Shown: in pieces, positions 16,232-26,728 of the stretch | How the letters are laid out: the number at the start of each line of letters is the position of its first letter | Position numbering within the stretch: the first letter of the stretch is position 1 | Source: Streptomyces sp. NBC_01264 | GTDB taxonomy: Bacteria; Actinomycetota; Actinomycetes; Streptomycetales; Streptomycetaceae | Length of the DNA stretch: 64,000 bases | NCBI RefSeq assembly: GCF_026340675.1 | Contig: NZ_JAPEOX010000003.1 | Span: 248,001 to 312,000, forward strand | Direction: 5' to 3' | The notes under the pieces: generated by a model | Databases searched by the model: none | The model's input: only the letters and a program-made list of their open reading frames with translations | What the model was told of the DNA's origin: nothing | Made by a program: the position numbers and the translations under genes

Positions 16232-17887
16232 TCAGGCCGCGGTGCCGGCCGGGACGGAGGCCCGGCTGTCCTCGAAACTCTTGCGGAGCTGGGCGCGGCG
16301 GAGCTTGCCGATGCCGGTCTTGGGGATCTCGGACCGGTCGACGGGCAGCAGGTGCGGAACGTCGACGCCCAGCCGCTCCCGGACCCGCTCGCGGATCCGC
16401 TCGCCCTGTTCCCCGGTGATGCTGCCGGCGCGCGGGCTGAAGAAGACCGCGAGCTCCTCGGCGCCGCCGGGTTCGGCGGTGACCAGGGAAGCGACGGTGT
16501 ACGAGGGCTCGATGAAGTCGAGTTCCTCCACGGCGGCCTCGATCTCGTGGCCGTGGTAGGCGATCTCCCCGAGCTGGATGACGTCGTCGGTGCGGCCGGT
16601 GACGGTGAGGATGCCGTTCTCCACGTAGGCCAGGTCGCCGGTCTTGAACCAGCCGTCGTCCGTGAAGGACTGCCGGTTCTGCACGGGGTTGTCGTAGTAG
16701 CCGGAGGTGATGGTCGAACCGGTGACCTGGAGCCGGCCGGTGACGCCCCACGGCACGAGCGCGCCGTGCTCGTCGACGACCCGGACGCGGGTACCGGGCT
16801 GCGGGCGGCCGACCGGCACGTAGCGGTCGTCGCCGGCGGCGGCCTCGGTGAACTGGCAGTCGGCCACGCCCGCGGTGGTCTCGGACATGCCCCAGCCCGG
16901 GAACATCGCGGTGGCGGGCAGCCCGTAGGGGGCCAGCAGGTCCAGGAAGCGGCGGACGACGCCGGAGCGGACGGCCTCGCCGCCGTTCATGATGTAGCGC
17001 AGCGGGCTCAGGTCCCAGCCGCGGCCCTCGAAGCGCTCGGCCTGGTCGTTGACGAGCACGAAGGCGAAGTTGGGCGCCCAGGTGGTGTCGGCCCGGTGGG
17101 TGGAGACGGCGTCGAGCCAGCGCAGCGGGTCCTCCAGGACCCACTGGATCTTGGCGTGGACCTGGGCGCAGCCGAGGAAGACGTCGCGCGCGTGGAACAT
17201 GATCAGCCCGCCGATGTGGTCCAGCGGCATCCAGTTGAAGGTGCGGGTGTCCGCGTCGAGCTCGTTCACGCGGGAGGTGGCCGCGCTGCGCGTGAGGATG
17301 TTGCGGTGGGTGAGGCTGACGGCCTTGGGCACGCCGGTGCTGCCGGAGGTGAGCAGCAGCACGGCCGGGTCCGCGGCGTCCGGCTCGTGCCAGGCGAGGT
17401 CAGGCTCGTGGGCGGTGCGCAGGCTCGCTACGTCGCCCAGGTGGGCGGCGCTCCACCCGGCGTCGGCGGTGACGGCGGGCGCGAGCTCCTGGCCGGTGCC
17501 GGTCAGGACGCGGGGGCGGCCGTAGCCGGCCCACACGCGCTCCAGCAGGCCGGGGCCGTTGACCGCGTCGGCGCTGACGGGCAGCGGGAGGAAGCCGCCG
17601 AGGACACAGCCCCAGAAGCCGGCGAGCAGGTCGGCGTCGTCGGCGGACTGCAGGATGATCTTCTCGCCGATCACGGCGCCGGAGGCACGCAGGCCGGCCA
17701 GGACGCGCGAGGCGTCGTCGAGCAGCCCGCAGTAGCTCTGGTGGACCTCGGTGCCGTCGGCGCGGATGTACGTCACCCCGCGGCCGTCGCTCTCGCCGAC
17801 GGCGCGGACGAGGGCGGCGCCGAGGTGCGCGACGCCGGTTTTGGGGGCGGGCCCGCCGTCGAGCAGCGATATGCCGGTGCCGGTCAT
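16232..17887 (-). CDS. Acyl-AMP ligase / acyl-CoA synthetase
   Basis: 551 residues of the ANL superfamily. The motifs are intact: A3 LLTSGSTGVPKAVSLTHRN, A5 MFPGWGMSETT, A7 WFKTGDLAYVENG, A8 GRTDDVIQLGE (normally GRxKDxI), and A10 IPKTGIGKLRRAQL with the catalytic Lys. It therefore activates a carboxylic acid as the adenylate. The FAAL/acyl-CoA distinction and substrate cannot be read from motifs. The NWMPLDHIGG motif is typical of fatty-acyl or loading ligases next to carrier-protein pathways. It overlaps the methyltransferase stop (ATGA) with GAGGAG upstream. No carrier protein or thiolation domain lies nearby. Confidence 0.88.
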   Translation of the reverse strand: MTGTGISLLDGGPAPKTGVAHLGAALVRAVGESDGRGVTYIRADGTEVHQSYCGLLDDASRVLAGLRASGAVIGEKIILQSADDADLLAGFWGCVLGGFLPLPVSADAVNGPGLLERVWAGYGRPRVLTGTGQELAPAVTADAGWSAAHLGDVASLRTAHEPDLAWHEPDAADPAVLLLTSGSTGVPKAVSLTHRNILTRSAATSRVNELDADTRTFNWMPLDHIGGLIMFHARDVFLGCAQVHAKIQWVLEDPLRWLDAVSTHRADTTWAPNFAFVLVNDQAERFEGRGWDLSPLRYIMNGGEAVRSGVVRRFLDLLAPYGLPATAMFPGWGMSETTAGVADCQFTEAAAGDDRYVPVGRPQPGTRVRVVDEHGALVPWGVTGRLQVTGSTITSGYYDNPVQNRQSFTDDGWFKTGDLAYVENGILTVTGRTDDVIQLGEIAYHGHEIEAAVEELDFIEPSYTVASLVTAEPGGAEELAVFFSPRAGSITGEQGERIRERVRERLGVDVPHLLPVDRSEIPKTGIGKLRRAQLRKSFEDSRASVPAGTAA

Positions 17888-18705
17888 ACCTGGTTCTCCT
17901 CTTGCTGAGCGGTGTCGGAAGCGGTGTGGGACGCGGTGTCGGCGGGGGTCACGGGGGTCGCGGTGGCCACGATGACGAGCGGGCCCCGGCCGTGGAAGGG
18001 CGCGGGCTCCTTGCGGAACCCGCCGTACTCGGCCGTGATGGTCAGTCCCGCCGCGGCCAGCAGTTCGCGCACCTCGGGCCCGGTCAGGACGGCCTGGTCG
18101 AAGAAGTTGTCGTACATGGCGACGTTGCCGTCCGCGGCGCGGACCAGCAGGGTTTCCTCATTGCGCCAGTTCGCGGCGTGCGCGTTGATGAACTGGCGGG
18201 CGAGTCGGGTGATGAGGACCCCGTCGCGGCGGTGGTGGCCGACGCTGTGGGGCTGGAAGGAGTCGACGAAGTTCAGCAGGTGGCCGAACTCCAGGACGAC
18301 CTGCCCGCCGGGGTTGAGCAGCTCGCGGACGGAGCGCAGGACGGCGGGGAGCCGGCCCCGGTCCAGGTAGTTCAGCGTCATGAACAGGCTGTACACGAGG
18401 TCGTAGCGCTCGTCGGTGCGGTACTCCTCGGCGCGGGCCTCCACGTAGGAGATGCCCTCGTCGCCTGCGGCCCGGGCGTACTCCAGGAACGCGGCGCTCT
18501 GGTCGACGCCGGTGCCTCGGTGGCCGCGCTCGCGCAGGGCGCGCAGGTTGGAGCCGGTGCCGCAGCCCAGGTCGAGTACGGTGCCCGCGTCGGGGAGCAG
18601 GGACGCGAGGAACTCCGTCTCGGCGTCGAGGTTGCGGAAGTCCTTCCGCATGATCTCGTAGTACTCACCGGGGAATTCGAAGCTCGTGCCGGTCAAATCC
18701 GTCAT
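17884..18705 (-). CDS. SAM-dependent methyltransferase
   Basis: 273 residues, class I Rossmann methyltransferase: motif I VLDLGCGTGSNLRAL (about residues 43-57), post-I acid in GTGVDQSAAFLEYA, and motif IV YDLVYSLFMTLNYL. There is a beta-rich insertion at 140-200, as in small-molecule N/O-methyltransferases. The open frame starts with ATG at 18705, but GAGGA is better spaced for a TTG at 18696, so the real protein may begin three residues later. It is coupled to the acyl-AMP ligase. The AraC gene lies 84 bases upstream on the same strand. Confidence 0.85.
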   Translation of the reverse strand: MTDLTGTSFEFPGEYYEIMRKDFRNLDAETEFLASLLPDAGTVLDLGCGTGSNLRALRERGHRGTGVDQSAAFLEYARAAGDEGISYVEARAEEYRTDERYDLVYSLFMTLNYLDRGRLPAVLRSVRELLNPGGQVVLEFGHLLNFVDSFQPHSVGHHRRDGVLITRLARQFINAHAANWRNEETLLVRAADGNVAMYDNFFDQAVLTGPEVRELLAAAGLTITAEYGGFRKEPAPFHGRGPLVIVATATPVTPADTASHTASDTAQQEENQV

Positions 18706-18789
18706 CCTCCTCGGATGTCAGTGCTCGTCGGTCGTCGGTGCTCGGCGGTCGCGTCGGTGCTCGGCGTTGTCCTGCGGCGCTGCCGTCCC

Positions 18790-19764
18790 CTACGCGGGCA
18801 CGGCCTCGCGCATGGTCCGGTAGCCGCGCGGGGTGAGCCCGTACCGGTCGCGGAAGAGCCGGCTGAAGTGCGAGGCCTGGTAGAGCCCGGACCGCTCGCC
18901 GATCACCCCGACGGGCAGGTGTTCGAGCCGCGGGTCGCGCAGCTCCGAGCGGCAGCGGGCGAGGCGTTCGTCCCGGATCCACCGGGCGGGGCTGGTCCCT
19001 TGCTCGTGGAAGATCCGCTGGAGGTAGCGCAGCGAGATGTTGTGGTGCTCGGCGACCGCCTGCGGGGTGAGGTCGGGGTCGGAGAGCCGTGCGCGGATGT
19101 ACGCCTGGATGCCCAGCATCAGGTCGTGCCGGGCCACCTCGTCCTCGGCGGCGACGTGGCGCAGCCGGTCGGCGAGGACGGCCGCGGTCAGGCCCGCCAC
19201 GGTGGCGCCGACCCGGTCCATGGCGGAGTGGATCTCGGTGCCGTGGTCGTGGAGTCCGGCGAGCAGCTGGGAGAGCAGGGCGCCCGCGCCCATCCGCCCG
19301 CACCAGCCGGTGGCGGTGAGCTTCGCGGTGTCGCCGGCCGACATGCCGAGGTGCCGGTGCGGCAGTTGGACCTCGACCAGGTGGAAGGGCCGGGGCAGGA
19401 GGAGCCGGTAGGGCCGGCTGGAGTCGCAGCAGATGATCTGCGGGCCGCTCGCCTGGCCCCGGCGGCCGTCCTGGTGGACGTGGATCTCGCCGGCCAGTGC
19501 CCGGAACACCCGCAGGGACTCGGCGGGGTCGGGGCGGATGTGCCGGCCGGGGCGTACGGCCTCGTGGGCCTCCCCGGTGACGAGGGAGATGGTGACGTCC
19601 CCGAACTCGCGGCGGACGGTAGTCCCGTGCACGGACTCGCCGTGGGCCCGGATGACCCGCGCCGCCGTACCCGAGACGGGCGGGGCGGGCGCGGTGAGCG
19701 CGGCGAGCGGTGGACTGCGGTCCGGCACGGATGCGCTCGGCCCGCGAAGGGGCAGCATGTCCAT
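18790..19764 (-). CDS. AraC family regulator with AraC_binding_2-like sensor domain
   Basis: 324 residues. The N-terminal domain (about 50-190, GDVTISLVTGEAHEAVRPGR and the PFHLVEVQLPHRHL strand) resembles the AraC_binding_2 sensor. The C-terminal double HTH (about 215-320) includes LTPQAVAEHHNISLRYLQRI and ASHFSRLFRDRYGLTPRGYR. ATG at 19764 has AGGAG five bases upstream. It is the likely regulator of the methyltransferase/acyl-AMP ligase genes downstream. An ARE-like box lies 57 bases upstream of its start, which would put it under a butyrolactone receptor. Confidence 0.87.
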   Translation of the reverse strand: MDMLPLRGPSASVPDRSPPLAALTAPAPPVSGTAARVIRAHGESVHGTTVRREFGDVTISLVTGEAHEAVRPGRHIRPDPAESLRVFRALAGEIHVHQDGRRGQASGPQIICCDSSRPYRLLLPRPFHLVEVQLPHRHLGMSAGDTAKLTATGWCGRMGAGALLSQLLAGLHDHGTEIHSAMDRVGATVAGLTAAVLADRLRHVAAEDEVARHDLMLGIQAYIRARLSDPDLTPQAVAEHHNISLRYLQRIFHEQGTSPARWIRDERLARCRSELRDPRLEHLPVGVIGERSGLYQASHFSRLFRDRYGLTPRGYRTMREAVPA

Positions 19765-19820
19765 CGTTCTCCTCGCTCCGGGAAGCGTCGTGTCATCGTG
19801 ACAGGCAGGCCCATAAAAAC

Positions 19821-19838
19821 ATACCTGCGTGCACGTAC
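19821..19838. promoter_or_regulatory. ARE-like box upstream of the AraC gene
   Basis: ATACCTGCG|TGCACGTAC: ATACC and CGTAC ends with 4+4 bases between, preceded by AC. It has the same 18-bp geometry as the boxes at 49159-49176 and 52321-52338. ArpA/ScbR-type receptors bind sites of this kind (ACATAC...GTATGT). Confidence 0.5.
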
Positions 19839-19887
19839 TCGCATAGCATCAGATGTTCCAATGCGCGGGGCCCCACCTCGGCTTTCG

Positions 19888-19922
19888 TGCGTAAACAGGC
19901 CATGAACAGGCGCATTTACGCA
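19888..19922. promoter_or_regulatory. Inverted repeat TGCGTAAA / TTTACGCA upstream of gap
   Basis: Perfect eight-base arms at 19888-19895 and 19915-19922, with the direct repeat AACAGGC twice between them. They lie about 100 bases before the GAPDH start in the AraC-gap divergent region and are a candidate operator for gap. Confidence 0.4.
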
Positions 19923-20003
19923 AGCCGGTCGACAGGTCAGCCAGTACAGTTGATGGCGAAGACTGGCCGGACAACGCGGCTTCACGTGCGGTCATGGATG
20001 TAG

Positions 20004-21032
<1,029 letters not shown>

Positions 21033-21114
21033 CCGGCGCCCCGTAGACGGGCGCCCCCCCGACGGCGACCCCGTCGGCCACGGCGCCCGTCCCGACCGGA
21101 GGTTCCCGATTCCC

Positions 21115-22029
21115 GTGATCAAGACCCCCCATCACGAGGGTGAACAGGCCGTCCAGAAGCAGGCCGGCGAAGGCGGTCCCGGCTGGGGCTCGCCGATGTT
21201 CGACGACGTGATCCAGCCCGGGTTCGACCAGTACCTGATGCGCCAGCGCATGCTCTTCCTGGGCGGCGCCGACGCCACGGGCGCCATGTGGTCCTCACTG
21301 GTCACGGGCGACCCCGGCTTCGCCCTGCCCACGAGCCGGCGCACGATCGCGCTGTCCTCCCTGCCCGTCCCGGGCGATCCGCTCGCCGGAGCCTTCGCCG
21401 AGACGGCCGACATCGGGCTGCTCGCCCTCGAACCCCACACGACGACCCGGATCCGGATCAACGGCGTGGCGCGGCGCGAAGGGGAATCCCTGCACATCCG
21501 CACCGAGCAGGTCCTGGGCAACTGCCCCAAGTACCTCCAGGTACGGGTCCCGGTCGCGGACGGGCCGGCCTCCGCCTCCCGGGAGACCCGGGGCGGCGAC
21601 GCGCTGACACCCGAGCAGGAGAAGTGGATCCGCAGCGCGGACACCTTCTTCATCGCCAGTCAGGCCGACGGCTACGGCGCGGACTCCTCGCACCGGGGCG
21701 GCGACCCCGGCTTCGTCACGGTGGCGGGACCGCGCAGGCTCGTATGGCCCGACTACTTCGGCAATTCCTTCTACATGACCCTGGGCAATCTGCAGCTCAA
21801 CGAGAACTGCGGACTGCTCTTCCTGGACTGGGAGTCCGGCCACACCCTGCAACTGACGGGCAAGGCACGGATCAACTGGGCCGAGGGGGACCGGGCGGAC
21901 GTGCCCGGAGCCCTGCGGATGTGCGAGTTCGACATCGAGCGCGTGGTGCAGATCGACGGGGCGACCCGGCTGCGCTGGGCGTTCGGCGGTCCCTCGCCCT
22001 ACAACCCGCCGGCGCCGTCGCGGGGCTGA
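21115..22029 (+). CDS. Pyridoxamine 5'-phosphate oxidase-fold flavoprotein
   Basis: 304 residues of the FMN-binding split-barrel (PNPOx-like) superfamily, the larger group with an N-terminal extension. The core shows the DADIGLLALEP-like segment, GNCPKYLQVR, TFFIASQ followed by SSHRGGDPGFV, and the LVWPDYFGNSFYMTLGNL strand, all typical of this family. Members reduce or oxidise small molecules with FMN or F420; the substrate here is unknown. GTG start. It lies 82 bases after gap and 146 bases before the aminotransferase, probably one operon. Confidence 0.78.
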   Translation: MIKTPHHEGEQAVQKQAGEGGPGWGSPMFDDVIQPGFDQYLMRQRMLFLGGADATGAMWSSLVTGDPGFALPTSRRTIALSSLPVPGDPLAGAFAETADIGLLALEPHTTTRIRINGVARREGESLHIRTEQVLGNCPKYLQVRVPVADGPASASRETRGGDALTPEQEKWIRSADTFFIASQADGYGADSSHRGGDPGFVTVAGPRRLVWPDYFGNSFYMTLGNLQLNENCGLLFLDWESGHTLQLTGKARINWAEGDRADVPGALRMCEFDIERVVQIDGATRLRWAFGGPSPYNPPAPSRG

Positions 22030-22175
22030 TCCCCCCTCAGCCCCGCGCCGCCCCCTCCCCCGGTCCCCCCTGGTCACCGTCCGGCCGTGCCGCCCTCCCC
22101 CGTCGGCGCGGCCGGACGGTGTCGCATCCCCGTCCGGCACCTCTCCCCGTCTAAGGACTGACTGCGCCATGCCCG

Positions 22176-23255
22176 ATGCCGACGATCCGTACACGACCTC
22201 CCCCCCGGCTCCGCGCCGACGTCTCGACGCTCCCCGCCTACGTGCCGGGCCGCGCGGCACGCGACGAGTTCGTGGACAAGCTCTCCTCGAACGAGAACCC
22301 GTACCCGCCGCTCCCCTCCGTGATCGCCGCGGTCGAGACCTGGCTGGGCCGCCTCAACCGCTACCCCGACCCCGGCGCGGCCGAGCTCATCACGGAGCTG
22401 TCGGACCTCCTCGCCGTACCCGCCGACCACCTGGTCCTGGGCACCGGCTCGGTCGGCATCACCCAGCACCTGGTCGCCGCCGCCGCGGGCCCGGGTGACG
22501 AAGTCGTCTTCGCCTGGCGCTCGTTCGAGGCGTACCCGCTGCTGGCCTGGGCCGCCGGCACCACCTCCGTCCAGGTCCCGCTGCGCGACGAGACCCACGA
22601 CCTGGACGCCCTGGCCGACGCGGTCACCGACCGCACCCGCCTGATCTTCGTCTGCAACCCGAACAACCCGACCGGCACCGCCGTACGCCGCGCAGAACTG
22701 GAACGCTTCCTGAACCGCGTGCCGGCCGACGTCCTGGTCGTCATGGACGAGGCCTACCGCGAGTTCGTCGACCCCGCCGAGGACATCCCGGACGGCATCG
22801 ACCTCTACCGGGACCGCCCCAACGTCGCGGTCCTGCGCACCTTCTCCAAGGCCTACGGACTGGCCGCCCTCCGCGTCGGCTACGCGGTGGCCCACCCCCA
22901 CGTCACGGCCGCCCTGCGCGCCTGCTCCGTCCCCCTCGGCGTGAGCGGCCCCGCCCAGGCCGCCGCCCTGGCCTCGCTGCGGGCCACCGCGGAACTCCGC
23001 GACCGCGTGGCCGACCTGGTGGCGGAACGGTCCCGCGTCAGCGCCGCCCTCCGCGCGGAGGGCTACGAGGTCCCCGAAAGCCACGCCAACTTCGTCTGGC
23101 TGCGCCTGGGCTCCCGCACGTCCTACTTCGCGGACGCCTGCGAGGCGGCCGGCCTGATGGTCCGCCCCTTCGCCGACGAGGGCGTCCGCATCACCATCGG
23201 CACCCCCGACGCCAACGACCGCCTCCTCAAAACGGCAGCCGACTGGGACCGGTGA
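22176..23255 (+). CDS. HisC-like class I/II aminotransferase
   Basis: 359 residues. PLP-dependent fold type I with [10 protein letters not shown] (N-terminal anchor), [22 protein letters not shown] (about 157-167), DEAYREF and the Schiff-base Lys in [16 protein letters not shown]. The sequence is closest to histidinol-phosphate/aromatic (Pat-type) aminotransferases. In this setting, without other his genes and near the prephenate dehydrogenase cluster, an aromatic substrate such as 4-hydroxyphenylpyruvate is an attractive inference. A second ATG at 22170 is out of frame, so 22176 is used although its ribosome site is weak. Confidence 0.82.
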   Translation: MPTIRTRPPPRLRADVSTLPAYVPGRAARDEFVDKLSSNENPYPPLPSVIAAVETWLGRLNRYPDPGAAELITELSDLLAVPADHLVLGTGSVGITQHLVAAAAGPGDEVVFAWRSFEAYPLLAWAAGTTSVQVPLRDETHDLDALADAVTDRTRLIFVCNPNNPTGTAVRRAELERFLNRVPADVLVVMDEAYREFVDPAEDIPDGIDLYRDRPNVAVLRTFSKAYGLAALRVGYAVAHPHVTAALRACSVPLGVSGPAQAAALASLRATAELRDRVADLVAERSRVSAALRAEGYEVPESHANFVWLRLGSRTSYFADACEAAGLMVRPFADEGVRITIGTPDANDRLLKTAADWDR

Positions 23256-23592
23256 ACGCAGCCTCGTAGCTCATCCGGCCGCGCCTGCCTGAAAGCAGAC
23301 CCGTGTCGAGCTCAGCCACAGAAGGTGTGCCCAGTGCGGCCCGCACCCCGGATCCGGCGAACGGGCGCTACTCCGCACCACAGACGGCATCAGCCACTGT
23401 GCTGCTTGCCTCCGACGGAAACCCCACCCGGCCCGCCACTGACCGGCCGACCCGCACCCAAGAAGCGAGCACCGGAGCGCAGCGCAGGGCGCAGCCGACC
23501 CGTGGAGTCCGCAAGGTGCCCACCGGCACCAGTTGCTCTTATGGAAAAGAGGGCAGTTCCGAAAAACCTACTCTGACCTGCGAGTTCACCAA
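23256..23592. other. Intergenic stretch without a convincing gene
   Basis: Some 340 bases between the aminotransferase and the palindrome region. Open frames here have mixed composition and no recognisable domain, and codon bias is lost. No clear promoter or hairpin was seen. It may be eroded sequence at the edge of the RepL-like insertion. Confidence 0.4.
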
Positions 23593-23800
23593 TGTCGATG
23601 TGTCAGCGCTGACACATCGACAGGCGACGATGTGTCAGTGGGCAGCACCAACGACCCCATTTTCTCCCATCCAACTGGGAGAAAATTCGATACGCCCTGG
23701 TCAGGCAAGGGGAGGCCCCCGACGCACGCGAGGAGCGTGTCGGCACCGACACGCAAAAGTCACACCGGCTGGGAGGTTTTCTCCCAGTGCACTGGGAGAA
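23593..23800. promoter_or_regulatory. Three strong palindromes upstream of the RepL-like genes
   Basis: 23593-23622 is a perfect 30-bp palindrome with half-site TGTCGATGTGTCAGC; part of it (GATGTGTCAG) recurs at 23629. 23659-23686 pairs ATTTTCTCCCA with TGGGAGAAAAT around six bases. 23779-23800 is a perfect 22-bp palindrome with half TTCTCCCAGTG, sharing the TTCTCCCA core. The last ends 31 bases before the RepL-like gene. This resembles an operator/iteron region of a replication or copy-control gene. Confidence 0.6.
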
Positions 23801-23831
23801 CCCGCTAGGCTACGTGCCGACTTCCCCTTGA

Positions 23832-24482
23832 GTGAGGATGGAACCCACGCACATGGCGCGCCCCCAACCCATTCGTCGAGCGTCCGCCGCGCAGCCTCCG
23901 CTCGTGCCCGTCTCCGGCTCCGGCGAGGAGTTCAGGGAGACGCTGACCGAGAAGTTCGCGGACCTCATCGGGAAGGGCCCTGTGCGTGGCCGGCCGGTCC
24001 AGCAGGTGGACGTCAGTGTCCGGGTGACCCAGCGTGCCCCGCACGAGATGTACGGGACGGCCGGCTTCAGCGCCGTCAGCAACGAGTTCCTCAGCGAGGT
24101 CCTCGCCGTCCTCATCGCCCAACACGGCATGTCCCCCATCCAGTCCGCCGTCCTGGTCTGGTGCATCGGCAAGCAGAAGGAGGGCTGGGTCAGGGCGACG
24201 CACAAGCTGATCGCCGAGCGGCTCGGGGTCGAGCGGGCCAACGTCACCCGGGCCGTCAGCCGCCTGGAAGAGTGGCACATGATTCAGAAGGTCCGCCCCG
24301 GTGTCCTCTTCGTGAATCCCCTGATCGGCTTCATGGGCAACGGCGATCGGCAGCAGGAGATCCTGGCTAAGCTGCGGCACGGTACCCCAGAAAATGCGTT
24401 TCCCCTGCTCAATGCTCCACCCGCCCCACGAAGCGCGCAGGTGGAACTCGGTCAGGACCAGGAGGAGGAGTCGGCATGCTGA
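23832..24482 (+). CDS. RepL-like winged-helix protein
   Basis: 216 residues. The central segment is a winged helix: THKLIAERLGVERANVTRAV (about 119-138), then SRLEEWHMIQKVRPGVLFVN, then PLIGFMGNGDRQQEIL. The last part mirrors the G(V/M)xxxNPxxxFKGxxxKR signature of RepL plasmid initiators. The N-terminus (about 1-60) is basic and disordered. Start options are GTG 23832, ATG 23838 and ATG 23853; none has a strong ribosome site. It overlaps the next gene by seven bases. It could initiate replication of a mobile element or be a chromosomal regulator derived from such a protein. Confidence 0.6.
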   Translation: MRMEPTHMARPQPIRRASAAQPPLVPVSGSGEEFRETLTEKFADLIGKGPVRGRPVQQVDVSVRVTQRAPHEMYGTAGFSAVSNEFLSEVLAVLIAQHGMSPIQSAVLVWCIGKQKEGWVRATHKLIAERLGVERANVTRAVSRLEEWHMIQKVRPGVLFVNPLIGFMGNGDRQQEILAKLRHGTPENAFPLLNAPPAPRSAQVELGQDQEEESAC

Positions 24483-24886
24483 TCCAGGCGACCTTCGGGC
24501 ACGGGATGCTTCACAAGCTGCAGCTCTCCCGCGGCGCCCAAGATCTTCTGAGCGCCCTGATCGACCTCCAGGAGCCGGGTGGCGAGGTCCGGATGTCCCA
24601 GCAGGAGCTCGCGGCTCGTGTGGGCCTCGGCAAGAACGCCGCGTCGACCGCCATGGCCTCACTGGTCGACCGGCACCTCGTTCTGCGCCCGGAGCACAGT
24701 TACCGCACCTACATCCTGCATCCCTACATCGCGGGCTACGAGACCGTCGAAGCCCTCACGGCCGCGGTACGGGAAGCGGCCCGCAGCATCCAGAACGGCA
24801 CGCTCGGCGAACCGTCCGCCCCCCGCTACGAAACCGCGCCCCCCAAGAGGCAGATCCGAGAACTCCGTGCCGTCAGCGGCGCGTAG
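24476..24886 (+). CDS. Small winged-helix (MarR/RepL-like) protein
   Basis: 136 residues with one winged-helix domain: LSRGAQDLLSALIDLQ, then MSQQELAARVGLGKNAASTA (about 38-57), then a wing HLVLRPEHSYRTYILHPYIA. The C-terminus is basic. It begins within the end of the RepL-like gene with GGAGGAGG just upstream, so the two are co-translated. Pairs of such winged-helix proteins occur on actinobacterial plasmids and integrated elements. The function is unknown. Confidence 0.65.
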   Translation: MLIQATFGHGMLHKLQLSRGAQDLLSALIDLQEPGGEVRMSQQELAARVGLGKNAASTAMASLVDRHLVLRPEHSYRTYILHPYIAGYETVEALTAAVREAARSIQNGTLGEPSAPRYETAPPKRQIRELRAVSGA

Positions 24887-24995
24887 CCACCGCCGGCATC
24901 CGCAGACGAACGGGGCGGCGCACTCCGACCTGTCGTCGGGGTGCGCCGCCTGTGGACGGGGTGGGGCGCGGGAGGGCCGGCTGCGGGGCCTCGGG

Positions 24996-26728
24996 CGCTA
25001 CTTCGGGTCACTGTTGAACTTCGAGGCCGACCAGAAGTAGCCGAGTACCGCGAGGCCCAGGCACCAGGCGACCGCGATCCACCCGTTGTTGCCGATCTCG
25101 CTGCCGAGGAGCAGGCCGCGCAGGGTCTCGATGGCCGGGGTGAAGGGCTGGTATTCGGCGATCGGCTGGAACCAGCCCGGCATCCCCTCGACCGGCACGA
25201 AAGCACTGGACAGCAGCGGCAGCAGGATCATGGGCAGCGCATTGTTGCTCGCGGCCTCGGCGTTCGGGCTGATCAGCCCCATGCCGACGGCGATCCAGGT
25301 CAGCGCCAGAGCGAACAGCACGAGCAGCCCGAACGCCGCGCACCACTCCAGAACCGTCGCGTCCGTGGACCGGAAGCCGATGGCCACGGCGACGGCGCCC
25401 ACGAGAACCACGCTCGCGATCGACTGCAGCACACTGCCGACGACGTGCCCGATGAGCACCGCCCCGCGGTGGATCGCCATCGTGCGGAACCGGGCGATGA
25501 TGCCCTCGGTCATATCGTTGGACACCGACACGGCCGTGCCGATCGTGGTGCTGCCGATGGTCATCAGCAGCAAGCCCGGCACCAGGTACGCGATGTAATC
25601 GGAGCGGCCACCGCCACCGATGCCCGCGCTCATCACATCACCGAAGATGTAGACGAAGAGCAGCAGGAGCATGATCGGCGTGAGCAGCAAGTTCAGCGTC
25701 AGGGACGGATAGCGGCGCGCGTGCAGGAGGTTGCGGCGCAGCATCGTGGACGAGTCGCGGACGGCGAGGGCGAAGGAACTCATCGGACGTTCTCCTTGGA
25801 CTGAGCAGGCAGGGCGGACTTACCGGGACGAGGGTCGGTGCCGGTCAGAGCGAAGAACACGTCATCGAGGTCGGGCGTGTGCACGGTCAGCTCGTCCGCC
25901 TCGATGCCCGCGGAATCCAGCAGGCCCAGGAGGGAGCGCAGAGCGCGCTGACTGCCGTCACTGGGGATCCGCAGCTCCAACGCCTCGTCGTCCCGGGTGA
26001 CCTCGCCGAGCACGGTGGTCGCCCTCCGGTAGACGGTCGGGCCGGAGAACCGCAGCCGTACATGGCCTCCAGGGATCAGCCGCTTCAACTCCTCCGCAGT
26101 CCCCTCGGCCGCGATCCGACCGTCGTTCAGCACCGCGATCCGATCCGCGAGCTGATCGGCCTCCTCCAAGTACTGCGTGGTCAAGAAGACAGTCACCCCG
26201 CCCGTGACGAGCTCGCGGATGATCTGCCACATGTTGTGACGAGAACGGGGATCCAGACCGGTCGTCGGCTCGTCAAGGAAAATGATCCGCGGATCACCGA
26301 CCAGGGTCATGGCTATGTCGAGGCGACGCTTCATGCCACCGGAGTAGGTCGAGGCCGGCTTCTTCGCGGCCTCCACCAGGTCGAATCGCTCGAGGAGTTC
26401 GGCGGCCACCCGCCGCCCCTCCCGCTTGGACAGGTGGTGCAGGTCCGCCATCAGCAGCATGTTCTCCTCACCGGTGATCAGCCCGTCAACGGCCGAGAAC
26501 TGCCCCGTGACACCGACCGCACCACGCACCGCCTGCGGGTCGGCCGCGATGTCGTGGCCGCCGACCCGGGCCTGTCCGCCGTCGGCGGTGATGAGCGTGG
26601 AGAGGATCTTCACGACGGTGGTCTTGCCGGCACCGTTCGGGCCGAGCAGGGAGAAGACCGTTCCCTCCGGGACGGCGAGGTCGATGCCGTCGAGGACGGT
26701 CTTGTCGCCGTAGGACTTGCGCAGCCCG
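24996..26728. repeat. 1,733-bp duplicated segment, copy 2 (ABC transporter)
   Basis: A direct repeat of 8497-10229, offset 16,499 bases, with two synonymous differences found (26311 and 26314). It is bounded by the permease stop codon and by an early codon of the ATPase gene. No inverted repeats or transposase adjoin either copy. Confidence 0.95.
24998..25783 (-). CDS. ABC-2 type transporter permease (copy 2)
   Basis: 261 residues, identical to the protein at 8499-9284: six membrane helices and the ABC-2/DrrB fold. It is coupled by ATGA to the ATPase gene upstream. The downstream neighbour differs from copy 1 (convergent RepL-like genes instead of the TetR/hydrolase operon), so the identity ends exactly at the stop codon. 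Confidence 0.9.
   Translation of the reverse strand: MSSFALAVRDSSTMLRRNLLHARRYPSLTLNLLLTPIMLLLLFVYIFGDVMSAGIGGGGRSDYIAYLVPGLLLMTIGSTTIGTAVSVSNDMTEGIIARFRTMAIHRGAVLIGHVVGSVLQSIASVVLVGAVAVAIGFRSTDATVLEWCAAFGLLVLFALALTWIAVGMGLISPNAEAASNNALPMILLPLLSSAFVPVEGMPGWFQPIAEYQPFTPAIETLRGLLLGSEIGNNGWIAVAWCLGLAVLGYFWSASKFNSDPK

Noticed and set aside
15497..17908. 803-residue plus-strand frame
   Set aside because: Spans antisense of three real genes and the terminator hairpin; no start context or domain.
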